Source of the DNA: Altibacter lentus
Lineage (GTDB): Bacteria > Bacteroidota > Bacteroidia > Flavobacteriales > Flavobacteriaceae
Length of the DNA stretch: 64,000 nucleotides
Reading direction: 5' to 3'
Assembly: GCF_000746845.1 (NCBI RefSeq)
Contig: NZ_KN050846.1
Span: 503,394-567,393 of the forward strand
The translations under genes were made by a program, and so were the position numbers. The first letter of the stretch is position 1. Each line of letters starts with the position of its first letter. Shown here in pieces: positions 1 through 7,670 of this stretch. Under the pieces are notes generated by a model. The model saw nothing but the letters and a program-made list of their open reading frames with translations. It searched no databases and had not been told where the DNA came from.

Positions 1-68
1 TTATTAAAATACGAAAGCACATTGCTTTTCAAAAACGAAGCAGACACTTTAGCGTTTATTTAACGCAA

Positions 69-974
69 CTATATTTTATCTTTCCTGGGGTGATACGTAT
101 CGATCACAGTACGAAGGTGCGTGGTGTCAATATGGGTATAAACCTCGGTAGTGGTAATGCTCTCATGTCCGAGCATTTGCTGGATCGCTCTTAGATCGGC
201 GCCATTTTCCAGTAAATGGGTCGCAAAAGAATGGCGAAACGTATGCGGACTCACGGTTTTACGTATCCCTGCAACTTCTGCCAGTTGCTTTACTATGGTA
301 AAGATCATAGCTCGGGTTAGAGGTTTCCCGCGTCGGTTGAGGAACAAGGTATCCTGTGCCAGTACATCCACAGGTTGATGCCTGCGTATGTCCTTGCGAT
401 AGATCTCTATATATTTGATCGTGGTGGCGGCAATAGGAACAAAACGTTGTTTGTCGCCTTTACCGGTCACTTTTATAAAACCTTCGTCGTAGAATAGATC
501 GGAGAGTTTCAGCCCTATCAATTCCGATACCCGCAGCCCACACCCGTATAAGGTCTCTAAGATCGCACGATTTCGTTCTCCTTGCGGGCTACTAAGGTCA
601 ATCGCGGCTATAAGCATGTCAACCTCGTTTATAGATAGCGTGTCGGGAAGTTTACGGCCAATTTTAGGACTTTCGATAAGCTCTAACGGATTGGTGGAAC
701 GGTATTCTTCAAAGATCAAATAGTTGAAAAAACCCCGTAATCCGGAAATGATCCTACTTTGTGTTCTGGGATTTACTTTCTTTGCAATATGGTAAATGAA
801 CTCTTGCACCGTCTCCTCAGAAATTACAGTTGGGGAAACAAGAATATTATTAGAATCAAGCCATTTCTCTAATTTAAGGATGTCCAGCGAGTAATTGTCT
901 ATAGAGTTTTGGGAAAGACCGCGCTCAATCTTCAAATAATGACCGTAATCGCTCCGCGCCTGTTTCCATTTCAT
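69..974 (-). CDS. xerD: Site-specific tyrosine recombinase XerD
   Basis: A 301-residue tyrosine recombinase that, with a XerC partner, resolves chromosome dimers at dif. The N-terminal SAM-like core-binding domain covers about residues 1-90 and the catalytic domain about 105-295. All active-site residues are visible and fall at the same numbers as in E. coli XerD: R148 (GCGLRVSEL), K172 (TGKGDKQR), H244 and R247 (HTFRHSF), H270 (LGHES) and nucleophile Y279 (TEVYTHI). The length is normal for the family. The start is the ATG at 972-974, giving the usual N-terminus MKWKQARSDY. It is transcribed away from the outer-membrane protein cluster. No mobile-element partner genes or att-like repeats lie beside it, so I read it as the housekeeping enzyme and not an integrase. 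Confidence 0.95.
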   Translation of the reverse strand: MKWKQARSDYGHYLKIERGLSQNSIDNYSLDILKLEKWLDSNNILVSPTVISEETVQEFIYHIAKKVNPRTQSRIISGLRGFFNYLIFEEYRSTNPLELIESPKIGRKLPDTLSINEVDMLIAAIDLSSPQGERNRAILETLYGCGLRVSELIGLKLSDLFYDEGFIKVTGKGDKQRFVPIAATTIKYIEIYRKDIRRHQPVDVLAQDTLFLNRRGKPLTRAMIFTIVKQLAEVAGIRKTVSPHTFRHSFATHLLENGADLRAIQQMLGHESITTTEVYTHIDTTHLRTVIDTYHPRKDKI

Positions 975-1023
975 GAGATGGTTCTTTTTTATACCTGTGA
1001 TGTAAAAGTACTTTTTAAAATAA

Positions 1024-1056
1024 TTGAAAGCAATTAAACGTTTTACAGTAAATTTG
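1024..1056 (+). promoter_or_regulatory. Candidate Bacteroidota promoter for first OMP gene
   Basis: TTG at 1024-1026 and TAAATTTG at 1049-1056 are separated by 22 bases. The second box matches the TAnnTTTG -7 consensus of the Bacteroidota primary sigma factor exactly. Transcription would start near 1062, leaving a leader of only about 14 bases. Confidence 0.5.
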
Positions 1057-1075
1057 AATAAACTAATTTAAAATT

Positions 1076-1627
1076 ATGAATATGAAAAAATTGATTGTAT
1101 TAGCCGTTATCGCTCTATTTGGAACTACTGTGCATGCTCAGGGACTTGACCTTGGTATAAAGGCAGGAGCCAATTTTTCAAACATAACGGATGCTTCGGG
1201 TCTTAAAAATAAAACAGGATTTGTGGTTGGTGCATTTGCGGGAGCTAAATTTGGGGACAAAATTGGTCTTCAAGCAGATTTACTTTATTCGCAACAAGGT
1301 GCAGAATTTGATGGCGGAGAAATTGATTTGAATTATGTAAACGTTCCTGTAGTTTTAAAATACTACGTTACCGAGAGTTTACAAATTCACGCTGGTCCTC
1401 AGTTTGGTTTTGTGGTGGACGATAATGTTACAGAAGTATTTAATAACATAGCAGAATCCGAATCTTTTGACCTCACAGGCGTAGTAGGTGCCGGTTTTGA
1501 ATTTCCCTTTGGTATTCGAGTCGATGGGCGGTATAATTTCGGATTAACCGACATTATCAATACAGATGGTACTAAAAACGGAAAGAACAGTGTAGTTACC
1601 CTATCCGTCGGTTATTCTTTCCTGTAA
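1076..1627 (+). CDS. Outer membrane beta-barrel protein, OmpA-like/PorT-type (copy 1)
   Basis: A 183-residue exported protein with a signal peptide ending in VHAQG near residue 22. It is a small beta-barrel of the OMP_b-brl_2 type. Family hallmarks are LGIKAGANFSNI after the signal peptide, LLYSQQGAEF, LNYVNVPVVLKYYVT, IHAGPQFGFVV and a final aromatic strand ending in SVGYSFL, the usual C-terminal signal for barrel assembly. It is the first of three tandem paralogues on this strand. A second ATG lies two codons in (MNMKKL), so the start could be 1076 or 1082. The specific role (adhesion, small-solute pore or structural) cannot be read from sequence. Confidence 0.85.
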   Translation: MNMKKLIVLAVIALFGTTVHAQGLDLGIKAGANFSNITDASGLKNKTGFVVGAFAGAKFGDKIGLQADLLYSQQGAEFDGGEIDLNYVNVPVVLKYYVTESLQIHAGPQFGFVVDDNVTEVFNNIAESESFDLTGVVGAGFEFPFGIRVDGRYNFGLTDIINTDGTKNGKNSVVTLSVGYSFL

Positions 1628-1653
1628 TCCATTAAGAAAGACTTAGGATTTGC

Positions 1654-1688
1654 TTTGCATATTTTAGGATTTGATTTGAGTAGGTTTG
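1654..1688 (+). promoter_or_regulatory. Candidate promoter for second OMP gene
   Basis: TTTG at 1654-1657 and TAGGTTTG at 1681-1688, 23 bases apart. The -7 box is an exact TAnnTTTG match. The spacing is at the long end for this promoter class, so the upstream box is uncertain. Confidence 0.4.
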
Positions 1689-1710
1689 TCTAAACTTAAA
1701 AAATCAAATT

Positions 1711-2337
1711 ATGAAGAAAGTAATGTTAATGCTCATTTGTTTGCCTTTGGCAATGGCCACAGCGAACGCACAGGAAGTAAAACTTGGTGTAAAGGCCGGG
1801 GTCAATTTTGCGAAATTAACAGGCGATGCCGTTGAAGACGCCGATGGACGTACAGGATTCCATTTAGGTGGGGTTGTTGAAATACCTGTTTCTGAAACAT
1901 TTGCCGTTCAACCGGAGGTGCTGTATTCGCAGCAAGGGCTACAACAAGAAACCGACTTCTTCGGTGATACGTTAGAAACGAAGCTGAAGCTGGATTACAT
2001 CAATGTACCTGTGATGGCGAAATATTATGTCACCGACGGACTCAGTATTGAGGCCGGACCACAATTTGGGTTTAATGTAAAGGCTGAAACCGAAATTTCT
2101 GTGGAAGGAGACAGCGACGGCGATGAAATTGAAGGAACTACCGATGTAAGCGATTCAGTTTCAGGGTTCGATCTTGGCCTTGGTGGCGGATTGGCTTATC
2201 AATTGAACAATGGTGTTTTCTTTCAGGCGCGATATATGTTCGGGATCTCTAATGTGGATGAAGACGATGACGAAGGATTCATTGGAGATAATCTAACCAA
2301 CTCAACGCTTTCCTTCTCTGCAGGGATCAAATTCTAA
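1711..2337 (+). CDS. Outer membrane beta-barrel protein, OmpA-like/PorT-type (copy 2)
   Basis: A 208-residue paralogue of its two neighbours. It has a signal peptide ending at ANAQE (about residue 21), then LGVKAGVNFAKLTGDA, VLYSQQGLQQ, LDYINVPVMAKYYVT, IEAGPQFGFNV, and a last strand ending in SAGIKF with terminal Phe. Two surface-loop candidates are strongly acidic: SDGDEIEG around residue 140 and DEDDDEG around residue 190. These are longer than in copy 1 and account for the extra length. It has its own promoter-like box upstream and a strong terminator downstream, so it may be expressed independently of copy 3. Confidence 0.85.
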   Translation: MKKVMLMLICLPLAMATANAQEVKLGVKAGVNFAKLTGDAVEDADGRTGFHLGGVVEIPVSETFAVQPEVLYSQQGLQQETDFFGDTLETKLKLDYINVPVMAKYYVTDGLSIEAGPQFGFNVKAETEISVEGDSDGDEIEGTTDVSDSVSGFDLGLGGGLAYQLNNGVFFQARYMFGISNVDEDDDEGFIGDNLTNSTLSFSAGIKF

Positions 2338-2360
2338 CAAGCAGAATTAAATCATTTAGT

Positions 2361-2391
2361 AAAAAGGAGTGGTAAAACCACTCCTTTTTTA
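2361..2391 (+). terminator. Rho-independent terminator after second OMP gene
   Basis: The 9-bp stem AGGAGTGGT (2365-2373) / ACCACTCCT (2377-2385) with an AAA loop is followed by a run of T (2385-2390). The A-run at the 5' side gives it some bidirectional character. Confidence 0.9.
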
Positions 2392-2510
2392 TTTGAAAGC
2401 CTCTAAAAAACTGTTAATAAGTGCGTTAGTAACTATCACTCGTATGGAAGGTGGAGCATATTAATAAATTTAGTAGTTTTATATATAACTAACACTTAAA
2501 TATTCAAATT

Positions 2511-3083
2511 ATGAAAAAACTAATTTTACTGGCTGCTTTTGCAGTATTTTCATTGACAACCATCGAAGCACAAGAAATTAGCTTCGGACTTAAAGCAGGC
2601 GCTAATTTTGCTTCAGTGAATGGTGATGATGCCGACAATCTGGACGGAAGGACCAGTTTGCACGGGGGAGCTGTTGTTAATATCGGGCTAAGTGAATTAA
2701 TAGCTATTCAGCCTGAGGTACTATTCTCTTCTCAAGGATATTCCTTTAATGATGAAGACGGGGATAATGATGTTGTTTTAGACTATATCAACATACCTAT
2801 TCTTGTTGATGTGACGCTCGCTGATGGGTTTAGTCTGCAAGGAGGCCCACAAGTTGGAATCAACGTGGGGAGTAAATTGAAATTCTTGGATGAGGAGATC
2901 GATTTAAAAGATGGGACTGAATCCTTAGATCTCAGCGCGGCGATAGGTGCTCAATACCGCTTGCCAATGGGCGTATTTTTCCAAGCGAGATATGCAATAG
3001 GATTTACTAACATTTCTACGGAAGAAGACGTTGACGCGAAGAACTCTGTAGTGAGCTTATCAGTTGGATGGTTCTTTAATTAA
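2511..3083 (+). CDS. Outer membrane beta-barrel protein, OmpA-like/PorT-type (copy 3)
   Basis: A 190-residue third member of the tandem family. Its signal peptide ends at IEAQE near residue 21. It then shows FGLKAGANFASVNGDDADN, VLFSSQGYSF, LDYINIPILVDVTLADG, LQGGPQVGINV and a final strand ending in SVGWFFN. It resembles copy 2 more than copy 1, sharing GDDA/DGRT-type loops after the first strand and GVFFQARY before the last. It sits between two terminators and is probably a single-gene transcript. Confidence 0.85.
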   Translation: MKKLILLAAFAVFSLTTIEAQEISFGLKAGANFASVNGDDADNLDGRTSLHGGAVVNIGLSELIAIQPEVLFSSQGYSFNDEDGDNDVVLDYINIPILVDVTLADGFSLQGGPQVGINVGSKLKFLDEEIDLKDGTESLDLSAAIGAQYRLPMGVFFQARYAIGFTNISTEEDVDAKNSVVSLSVGWFFN

Positions 3084-3103
3084 ATTTTATAAACTAAACG
3101 AAG

Positions 3104-3133
3104 AAAACGGAAGCTTTAACTTCCGTTTTTTTT
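3104..3133 (+). terminator. Rho-independent terminator after third OMP gene
   Basis: The 10-bp stem AAAACGGAAG (3104-3113) / CTTCCGTTTT (3120-3129) has a 6-base loop and is followed by T residues to about 3133. Confidence 0.9.
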
Positions 3134-3140
3134 ATTTCTA

Positions 3141-3148
3141 TATCTTTG
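3141..3148 (+). promoter_or_regulatory. -7 box TATCTTTG directly before aroQ
   Basis: This is an exact TAnnTTTG match only 4 bases before the aroQ start codon at 3153. If it is used, the transcript would begin at or next to the ATG (leaderless). No clear -33 TTG is present at the usual distance; the terminator stem of the preceding gene occupies that position. Confidence 0.4.
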
Positions 3149-3152
3149 AACT

Positions 3153-3575
3153 ATGAAGATTATTATAATAAACGGTCCTAATCTGAACCTTCTGGGTAAG
3201 CGAGAGAATGATATCTACGGTGATGAAACTTTTCAAGATTTTTTTGAACGACTACAAGAAAAATTTCCACAGGTCTCCCTGAGTCATTTCCAGTCCAATG
3301 TTGAGGGCGAATTGATCAATGCAATTCAGGAAGTGGGCTTTTCCTATGACGGCATTATTCTTAATGCCGCAGCATATACCCATACTTCGGTGGGAATTGG
3401 AGATGCCGTAAAAGCGATAACGACCCCTGTGGTAGAGGTACACATCTCTAATACCTTCGCCAGAGAAGAGTATCGGCATACGTCTTATATTGCCCCAAAC
3501 ACAAAAGGAATCATCTTGGGATTCGGCTTACAGAGCTACGAACTTGCTGTACAGAGTTTTTTAGCCAAGAATTAA
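3153..3575 (+). CDS. aroQ: 3-dehydroquinate dehydratase, type II
   Basis: A 140-residue type II dehydroquinase. It catalyses 3-dehydroquinate to 3-dehydroshikimate, the third step of the shikimate pathway, as a cytoplasmic dodecamer. The family signature starts at once with INGPNLNLLGKREN, and the catalytic Tyr is in the following IYGDETF. SNVEGELINAI, NAAAYTHTSVG (substrate binding), VEVHISN (catalytic His) and the final FAREEYRHTSYIAP with its Arg residues all match the family. The length is typical. It stands alone between a terminator and the convergent lpd gene. Confidence 0.95.
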   Translation: MKIIIINGPNLNLLGKRENDIYGDETFQDFFERLQEKFPQVSLSHFQSNVEGELINAIQEVGFSYDGIILNAAAYTHTSVGIGDAVKAITTPVVEVHISNTFAREEYRHTSYIAPNTKGIILGFGLQSYELAVQSFLAKN

Positions 3576-3618
3576 AAAAAGCGTCTGTCCCACAATATTA
3601 CGGAGATCAAACGCTTTT
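3574..3618 (-). terminator. Possible terminator between aroQ and lpd
   Basis: The arms AAAAGCGT (3577-3584) and ACGCTTTT (3611-3618) can pair and leave a 26-base loop. Read on the minus strand the stem is followed by a T-run, so it could end lpd. The long loop makes this weaker than the other terminators in the window. Confidence 0.45.
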
Positions 3619-3637
3619 GCTCTTGTAAAAAACTATC

Positions 3638-5014
3638 TTACAAATGTATCACTTCGTCGTAAGCATCGGCTACGGCTTCCATAACAGCCTCACTCATGGT
3701 GGGATGTGGATGTATAGCTTTTAAAACTTCGTGTCCGGTTGTTTCTAATTTACGTCCTAAAACTGCTTCAGCGATCATATCGGTCACTCCGGCTCCGATC
3801 ATGTGGCAACCCAACCATTCTCCGTATTTTGCATCAAAGATTACCTTAACAAAACCATCTTTAGTTCCGGCAGCACTGGCTTTTCCGCTTGCGGAAAAAG
3901 GAAACTTCCCTATTTTTAACTCATAACCGGCTTCTTTAGCTTGTTTTTCGGTCATTCCCACGCTGGCGATCTCTGGTGTCGCATACGTACATCCCGGAAT
4001 ATTTCCGTAGTCAATAGGCTCAACATGAAGTCCCGCTATCTTTTCTACACAGGTGATCCCTTCTGCCGAAGCAACGTGCGCCAAGGCTGGGCCGGGAACT
4101 ACATCACCAATGGCGTAATACCCGGGGATATTTGTTTGATACCAATCGTTGACCATGATCTTATCGCGATCTACAACGATCCCTACATCTTCAAGTCCTA
4201 TATTTTGAATATTGGAAGCGATCCCTACAGCTGAAAGGACGACCTCTGCTTCTAACGTTTCTTCTCCCTTTTGGGTCTTCACCGTGGCTTTTACCAGTTT
4301 TCCGGAGGCATCAAGTTTTTCTACGGAAGAAGATGTCATCACTTTGATACCTGCTTTCTTGAATGACTTCTCAAATTGTTTTGAAACGTCCTCATCTTCC
4401 AAAGGAACCAAATGCGGCAAAAACTCTACAATGGTTACTTCGGTTCCCATAGCGTTATAGAAATGTGCAAACTCAACACCTATGGCACCACTTCCTACTA
4501 CAATCATACTTTTTGGTTGTGTTTTAAGGCTCATTGCCTCGCGGTAACCAATTACTTTTTTCCCGTCCTGCTTCAAATTTGGTAATTCTCGCGAGCGTGC
4601 TCCCGTGGCAATAATGATATGATCTGCAGAATACTCTTTTCCATCGACATCTACTTTCTTCCCGGGTTTCAACTTTCCGAAGCCATTGATAACATCGATC
4701 TTATTCTTCTTCATTAGGAATTGTACACCTTTACTCATTCCATCGGCTACGCCTCTACTTCGCTCCACCACCTTGCTAAAGTCCTTATCGGCTCCTTTGA
4801 CGATCAATCCGTAGTCTTCTGCATGCTTTAAATAATCGAACACCTGTGCACTTTTTAATAAGGCTTTTGTTGGGATACAACCCCAGTTAAGGCATACACC
4901 CCCTAGGCTTTCTTTTTCTATGACTGCTGTTTTAAACCCTAACTGAGAGGCTCTTATGGCAGTTACGTAACCACCCGGACCACTTCCCAGTACTATGATA
5001 TCGTATTTACTCAT
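3638..5014 (-). CDS. lpdA: Dihydrolipoyl dehydrogenase (E3)
   Basis: A 458-residue FAD flavoprotein that reoxidises the dihydrolipoyl groups of 2-oxoacid dehydrogenase complexes and the glycine cleavage H-protein with NAD+. The FAD-binding GSGPGGYVTAI is near residue 10 and the redox disulphide is C41/C46 in GGVCLNWGCIPTKALL. The NAD-binding GSGAIGVEFAHF is in the middle, AIGDV binds FAD, and the C-terminal HPHPTMSEA carries the catalytic His-Glu pair. The frame is open 11 codons further upstream, but the family begins at MSKYDIIVLGSG, so I chose the ATG at 5014. No complex subunits are adjacent. gcvT, whose pathway shares E3, lies 45 kb away. Confidence 0.95.
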   Translation of the reverse strand: MSKYDIIVLGSGPGGYVTAIRASQLGFKTAVIEKESLGGVCLNWGCIPTKALLKSAQVFDYLKHAEDYGLIVKGADKDFSKVVERSRGVADGMSKGVQFLMKKNKIDVINGFGKLKPGKKVDVDGKEYSADHIIIATGARSRELPNLKQDGKKVIGYREAMSLKTQPKSMIVVGSGAIGVEFAHFYNAMGTEVTIVEFLPHLVPLEDEDVSKQFEKSFKKAGIKVMTSSSVEKLDASGKLVKATVKTQKGEETLEAEVVLSAVGIASNIQNIGLEDVGIVVDRDKIMVNDWYQTNIPGYYAIGDVVPGPALAHVASAEGITCVEKIAGLHVEPIDYGNIPGCTYATPEIASVGMTEKQAKEAGYELKIGKFPFSASGKASAAGTKDGFVKVIFDAKYGEWLGCHMIGAGVTDMIAEAVLGRKLETTGHEVLKAIHPHPTMSEAVMEAVADAYDEVIHL

Positions 5015-5095
5015 CTTCTGAATATATGTTCTGTGAATTAATGTCACGAAATTACAAAATGAAAGTGGAACAGGGAAGGCCCGCCGGGTATTTAT

Positions 5096-5129
5096 ACAAA
5101 AAAAGCGGAACTCGTTTAAAGTTCCGCTT
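5096..5129 (-). terminator. Terminator of the msrB pair
   Basis: The 10-bp stem AAGCGGAACT (5103-5112) / AGTTCCGCTT (5120-5129) has a 7-base loop. On the minus strand it is followed by a run of T corresponding to plus-strand A residues 5098-5104. Confidence 0.85.
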
Positions 5130-5152
5130 GTTTCTTTTTCTTTTTCAAATGC

Positions 5153-5557
5153 TTATTCTTTCTGAAGGTCTACTGAAAGTGAATTCACACAATACCGTTG
5201 ACCTGTTTCTGTGGGACCGTCATTGAACACATGGCCCAAATGACTTCCGCAGTTAGCACAAAGGATCTCAGTACGTATCATACCATGGGAAGTATCCCGA
5301 ATGTATTCTACAGCACCGTCAATGGCTTCATCAAATGAAGGCCATCCGCAACCGCTGTCGAACTTGCTATTGCTTTTGAATAAAGGAATATTACAGGCTC
5401 CGCAGAGATACGTTCCTTTGTCGACAGTAAGATTATAGGTGCCGGTAAAGGGACGTTCGGTTCCTTTTTCCCGAAGGATACGATAGCGTTCGGGACCCAA
5501 TTCTTGGAGCCATTGCGCTTCTGTCTTTTCGACAGGATATGTCTTTTTTTTCTTCAT
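5153..5557 (-). CDS. msrB: Peptide-methionine (R)-S-oxide reductase MsrB, cytoplasmic
   Basis: A 134-residue MsrB that reduces the R epimer of methionine sulfoxide in proteins. It has two zinc-binding CxxC pairs (CGACN and CANCG), SGCGWPSF with a candidate resolving Cys, GHVFNDGP, and the catalytic Cys in RYCVNS near the C-terminus. There is no signal peptide, and the N-terminus is lysine-rich. The ATG at 5557 shares its A with the TAA of the upstream msrB (TAATG), implying translational coupling. The frame stays open 15 codons upstream, but that stretch lies inside the previous gene and does not look like the family. Confidence 0.93.
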   Translation of the reverse strand: MKKKKTYPVEKTEAQWLQELGPERYRILREKGTERPFTGTYNLTVDKGTYLCGACNIPLFKSNSKFDSGCGWPSFDEAIDGAVEYIRDTSHGMIRTEILCANCGSHLGHVFNDGPTETGQRYCVNSLSVDLQKE

Positions 5558-6036
5558 TATTGTTTCATGGGAATGAAATCCAGTGCCGCACCATTGACGC
5601 AATGTCGCTTTCCGGTGGTTTCTTCGGGACCATCCTCAAATACATGACCAAGATGTCCGCCACAGGTGGCACAATGTTCCTCTACACGGGTGTATCCTAA
5701 ATTCGTATCGGTCGAATAGGCTACATTTCCTTCGATCGCGCGATCGAAACTTGGCCAGCCTGTACCGCTATCGAACTTGTGTTTTCCTTCAAATAAAGGC
5801 GTTTCGCAGGCCGCACACACATAAGTGCCGGGTTCGTAATTTTTATTAAGCTCACTTGAAAAAGGCCGCTCGGTACCTTCTTCCCGCAGTACATAATATT
5901 CCATTTCTGAAAGCGCTGCCTTCCATTCGGCTTCGGTTTTAGTAACAGGGAATTCCTGAGCCTCTTTTTTATCTTGTGCCGAAGAATTACAACTTATAAA
6001 TAATAGTGTTAATGCAATGATCGGTAGTTGTTTCAT
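5557..6036 (-). CDS. msrB: Peptide-methionine (R)-S-oxide reductase MsrB, lipoprotein form
   Basis: A 159-residue exported MsrB. The N-terminus is a lipoprotein signal with lipobox LLFISC (Cys16), so it probably acts at the periplasmic face of a membrane on oxidised envelope proteins. The zinc pairs CAAC and [18 protein letters not shown] and the catalytic Cys in RHCVNG are present. The motif that is SGCGWPSF in the downstream paralogue is SGTGWPSF here, so that resolving Cys is missing and recycling must use another thiol donor. It is the first gene of a two-gene operon with the cytoplasmic copy. Confidence 0.92.
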   Translation of the reverse strand: MKQLPIIALTLLFISCNSSAQDKKEAQEFPVTKTEAEWKAALSEMEYYVLREEGTERPFSSELNKNYEPGTYVCAACETPLFEGKHKFDSGTGWPSFDRAIEGNVAYSTDTNLGYTRVEEHCATCGGHLGHVFEDGPEETTGKRHCVNGAALDFIPMKQ

Positions 6037-6050
6037 TATTTTTTAAATAT

Positions 6051-6563
6051 TTAGGGTATGGTTTCAATATCGTTTGTAGAAATCTCGAACATTCGCATTA
6101 ATTCTTCCATGGTGAGGTCAGCCGATCCGTACTCCGAAGGAACTACTGCAATTCTAAAGATTTGGTCGTTCGTAAACCCGTTACCTAACAGGGAAAGATC
6201 AAAATCCCCTTGTAGAAATAACAACACATCTACAAAAGTATGATTGAAGGTATACTGAAAGGATCCATCGGCTGTATAGATCGTTTGAGGAAGTTGACTC
6301 CACACGTCCAAAGACCCGCCATTCCCATCAGGAACCACATCTTCCAACCAATACACCAAGATCACATCACTTTCAAAAACCTCTACATTAGATGGGATTG
6401 TAAAAAGTTGTTCGTAATTGTTTGCTTCGGAAAAAGTAGCGTTTACTTCAAATACCTGACCTAAAATATTAATACCGGGTTCTCCCGGAGGTCCCGGATC
6501 ACCTTCACAAGAACTAAAAATGATTCCCGCACTTACTGCCAATAGTAGAATGATATGTTTCAT
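6051..6563 (-). CDS. Lipoprotein with short collagen-like segment, unknown function
   Basis: A 170-residue lipoprotein with lipobox FSSC (Cys19), immediately followed by two to three Gly-X-Y triplets (GDPGPPGEPG) and then a predicted beta-rich domain with no motif I recognise. Flavobacteria carry many short lipoproteins of this layout, usually called collagen-like or hypothetical. The Gly-X-Y stretch is too short for a stable triple helix and may act as a stalk after the lipid anchor. It sits 14 bases upstream of the msrB pair on the same strand and could be co-transcribed with it. Confidence 0.75.
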   Translation of the reverse strand: MKHIILLLAVSAGIIFSSCEGDPGPPGEPGINILGQVFEVNATFSEANNYEQLFTIPSNVEVFESDVILVYWLEDVVPDGNGGSLDVWSQLPQTIYTADGSFQYTFNHTFVDVLLFLQGDFDLSLLGNGFTNDQIFRIAVVPSEYGSADLTMEELMRMFEISTNDIETIP

Positions 6564-6774
6564 GGTGTTTGTTTTTGTTAGTGTGTTACAAAAGTTGTTC
6601 CACTTTATAAAAATAATAGGTTACGTCCCCATCTTTCTTAAAATTGATATAAAAAACAGGTATCAATATTTAATATTTCCCCAAAACGAACGTGATCCCT
6701 TCGTTTTTATATTTTTTTTATAACAATTGAAATTTTATATCGCTATTTTTAAAAGATCAACAAAGAATATAATT

Positions 6775-7593
6775 ATGAAACTGAAAAAAACACTATCCTT
6801 TCTTGCGGTAACCTTATTGTTCCTCGCTTGTACCACAAACCCTTTTACAGGGAAACAAACACTGGCCTTGGTTCCTAATTCACAAATTTACCCAATGGCA
6901 TTTCAGCAATACAATCAGATCTTAGCTGAAAACAAAGTGATTACCGGTACCGCCGATGCACAAATGATCAAGAATGTTGGGCGGAAGATCGCCATGGCAT
7001 CCGAACGTTATTTAACGGCCAATGGATACGCAGGATACTTAAATGATTACGAATGGGAATATAATTTAATTGAAAGCCCGGATATTAATGCGTGGGCCAT
7101 GCCCGGAGGTAAGATCGCATTCTACACGGGGATACTACCCGTAGCACAAGGTGAGGCAGGTATTGCAGCGATCATGGGCCATGAAGTAGCTCATGCTTTG
7201 GCCAATCATGGACAACAACGAATGAGTGCTTCACAATTACAAGGCTTAGGTGCAGTAGCCGGTAATCTGGCATTGAGTAAGGATCCTAAGAACCAACAGA
7301 TATTTAATCAGGCGTATGGTATTGGATCTACATTGGGGGTCATGCTGCCCTTTAGCCGAAGTCATGAAACAGAAGCAGACCGTATCGGACTTACTTTAAT
7401 GGCCATTGCCGGTTATGACCCCATAGTTGCGGCGCAACTATGGCAACGAATGCAACAACATGGCGGCGGTGCACCCCCCGAATTCTTAAGTACTCACCCT
7501 TCCAGTACTACCCGTATCAATAATATAACAGCCTGGGCTCCCGAGGCAAAAGCCGAAGCACGGAAGTTTGGAGTGACGTCTTTTAAAAAATAA
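6775..7593 (+). CDS. M48 family metalloprotease, lipoprotein
   Basis: A 272-residue zinc protease of the M48 (Ste24/HtpX-like) family. It is comparable to the E. coli LoiP/BepA group, which cleaves or chaperones outer-membrane proteins. The lipobox LLFLAC places the lipidated Cys at residue 19, followed by TTNPFTGKQ, a common opening of this family. The zinc site is HEVAHALANH and the third ligand Glu is in SHETEADRIGL. The C-terminus has STHPSSTTRI, typical of the group. The frame is open 16 codons upstream, but the ATG at 6775 gives a proper lipoprotein signal, so I chose it. A terminator follows. Confidence 0.9.
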   Translation: MKLKKTLSFLAVTLLFLACTTNPFTGKQTLALVPNSQIYPMAFQQYNQILAENKVITGTADAQMIKNVGRKIAMASERYLTANGYAGYLNDYEWEYNLIESPDINAWAMPGGKIAFYTGILPVAQGEAGIAAIMGHEVAHALANHGQQRMSASQLQGLGAVAGNLALSKDPKNQQIFNQAYGIGSTLGVMLPFSRSHETEADRIGLTLMAIAGYDPIVAAQLWQRMQQHGGGAPPEFLSTHPSSTTRINNITAWAPEAKAEARKFGVTSFKK

Positions 7594-7626
7594 TTTGTGC
7601 TACTATCACTATAATGATTACTTTAG

Positions 7627-7652
7627 AATCCCGCTTTGCAGCGGGATTTTTT
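7627..7652 (+). terminator. Terminator after M48 protease gene
   Basis: The 9-bp stem AATCCCGCT (7627-7635) / AGCGGGATT (7640-7648) has loop TTGC and is followed by T residues to 7652. Confidence 0.92.
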
Positions 7653-7670
7653 CTTGATTAATCACGGAAT

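Noticed and set aside
69-974. Tyrosine recombinase as the integrase of a mobile element
   Set aside because: Active site and numbering match XerD, no attachment repeats, cargo or other mobility genes are nearby.
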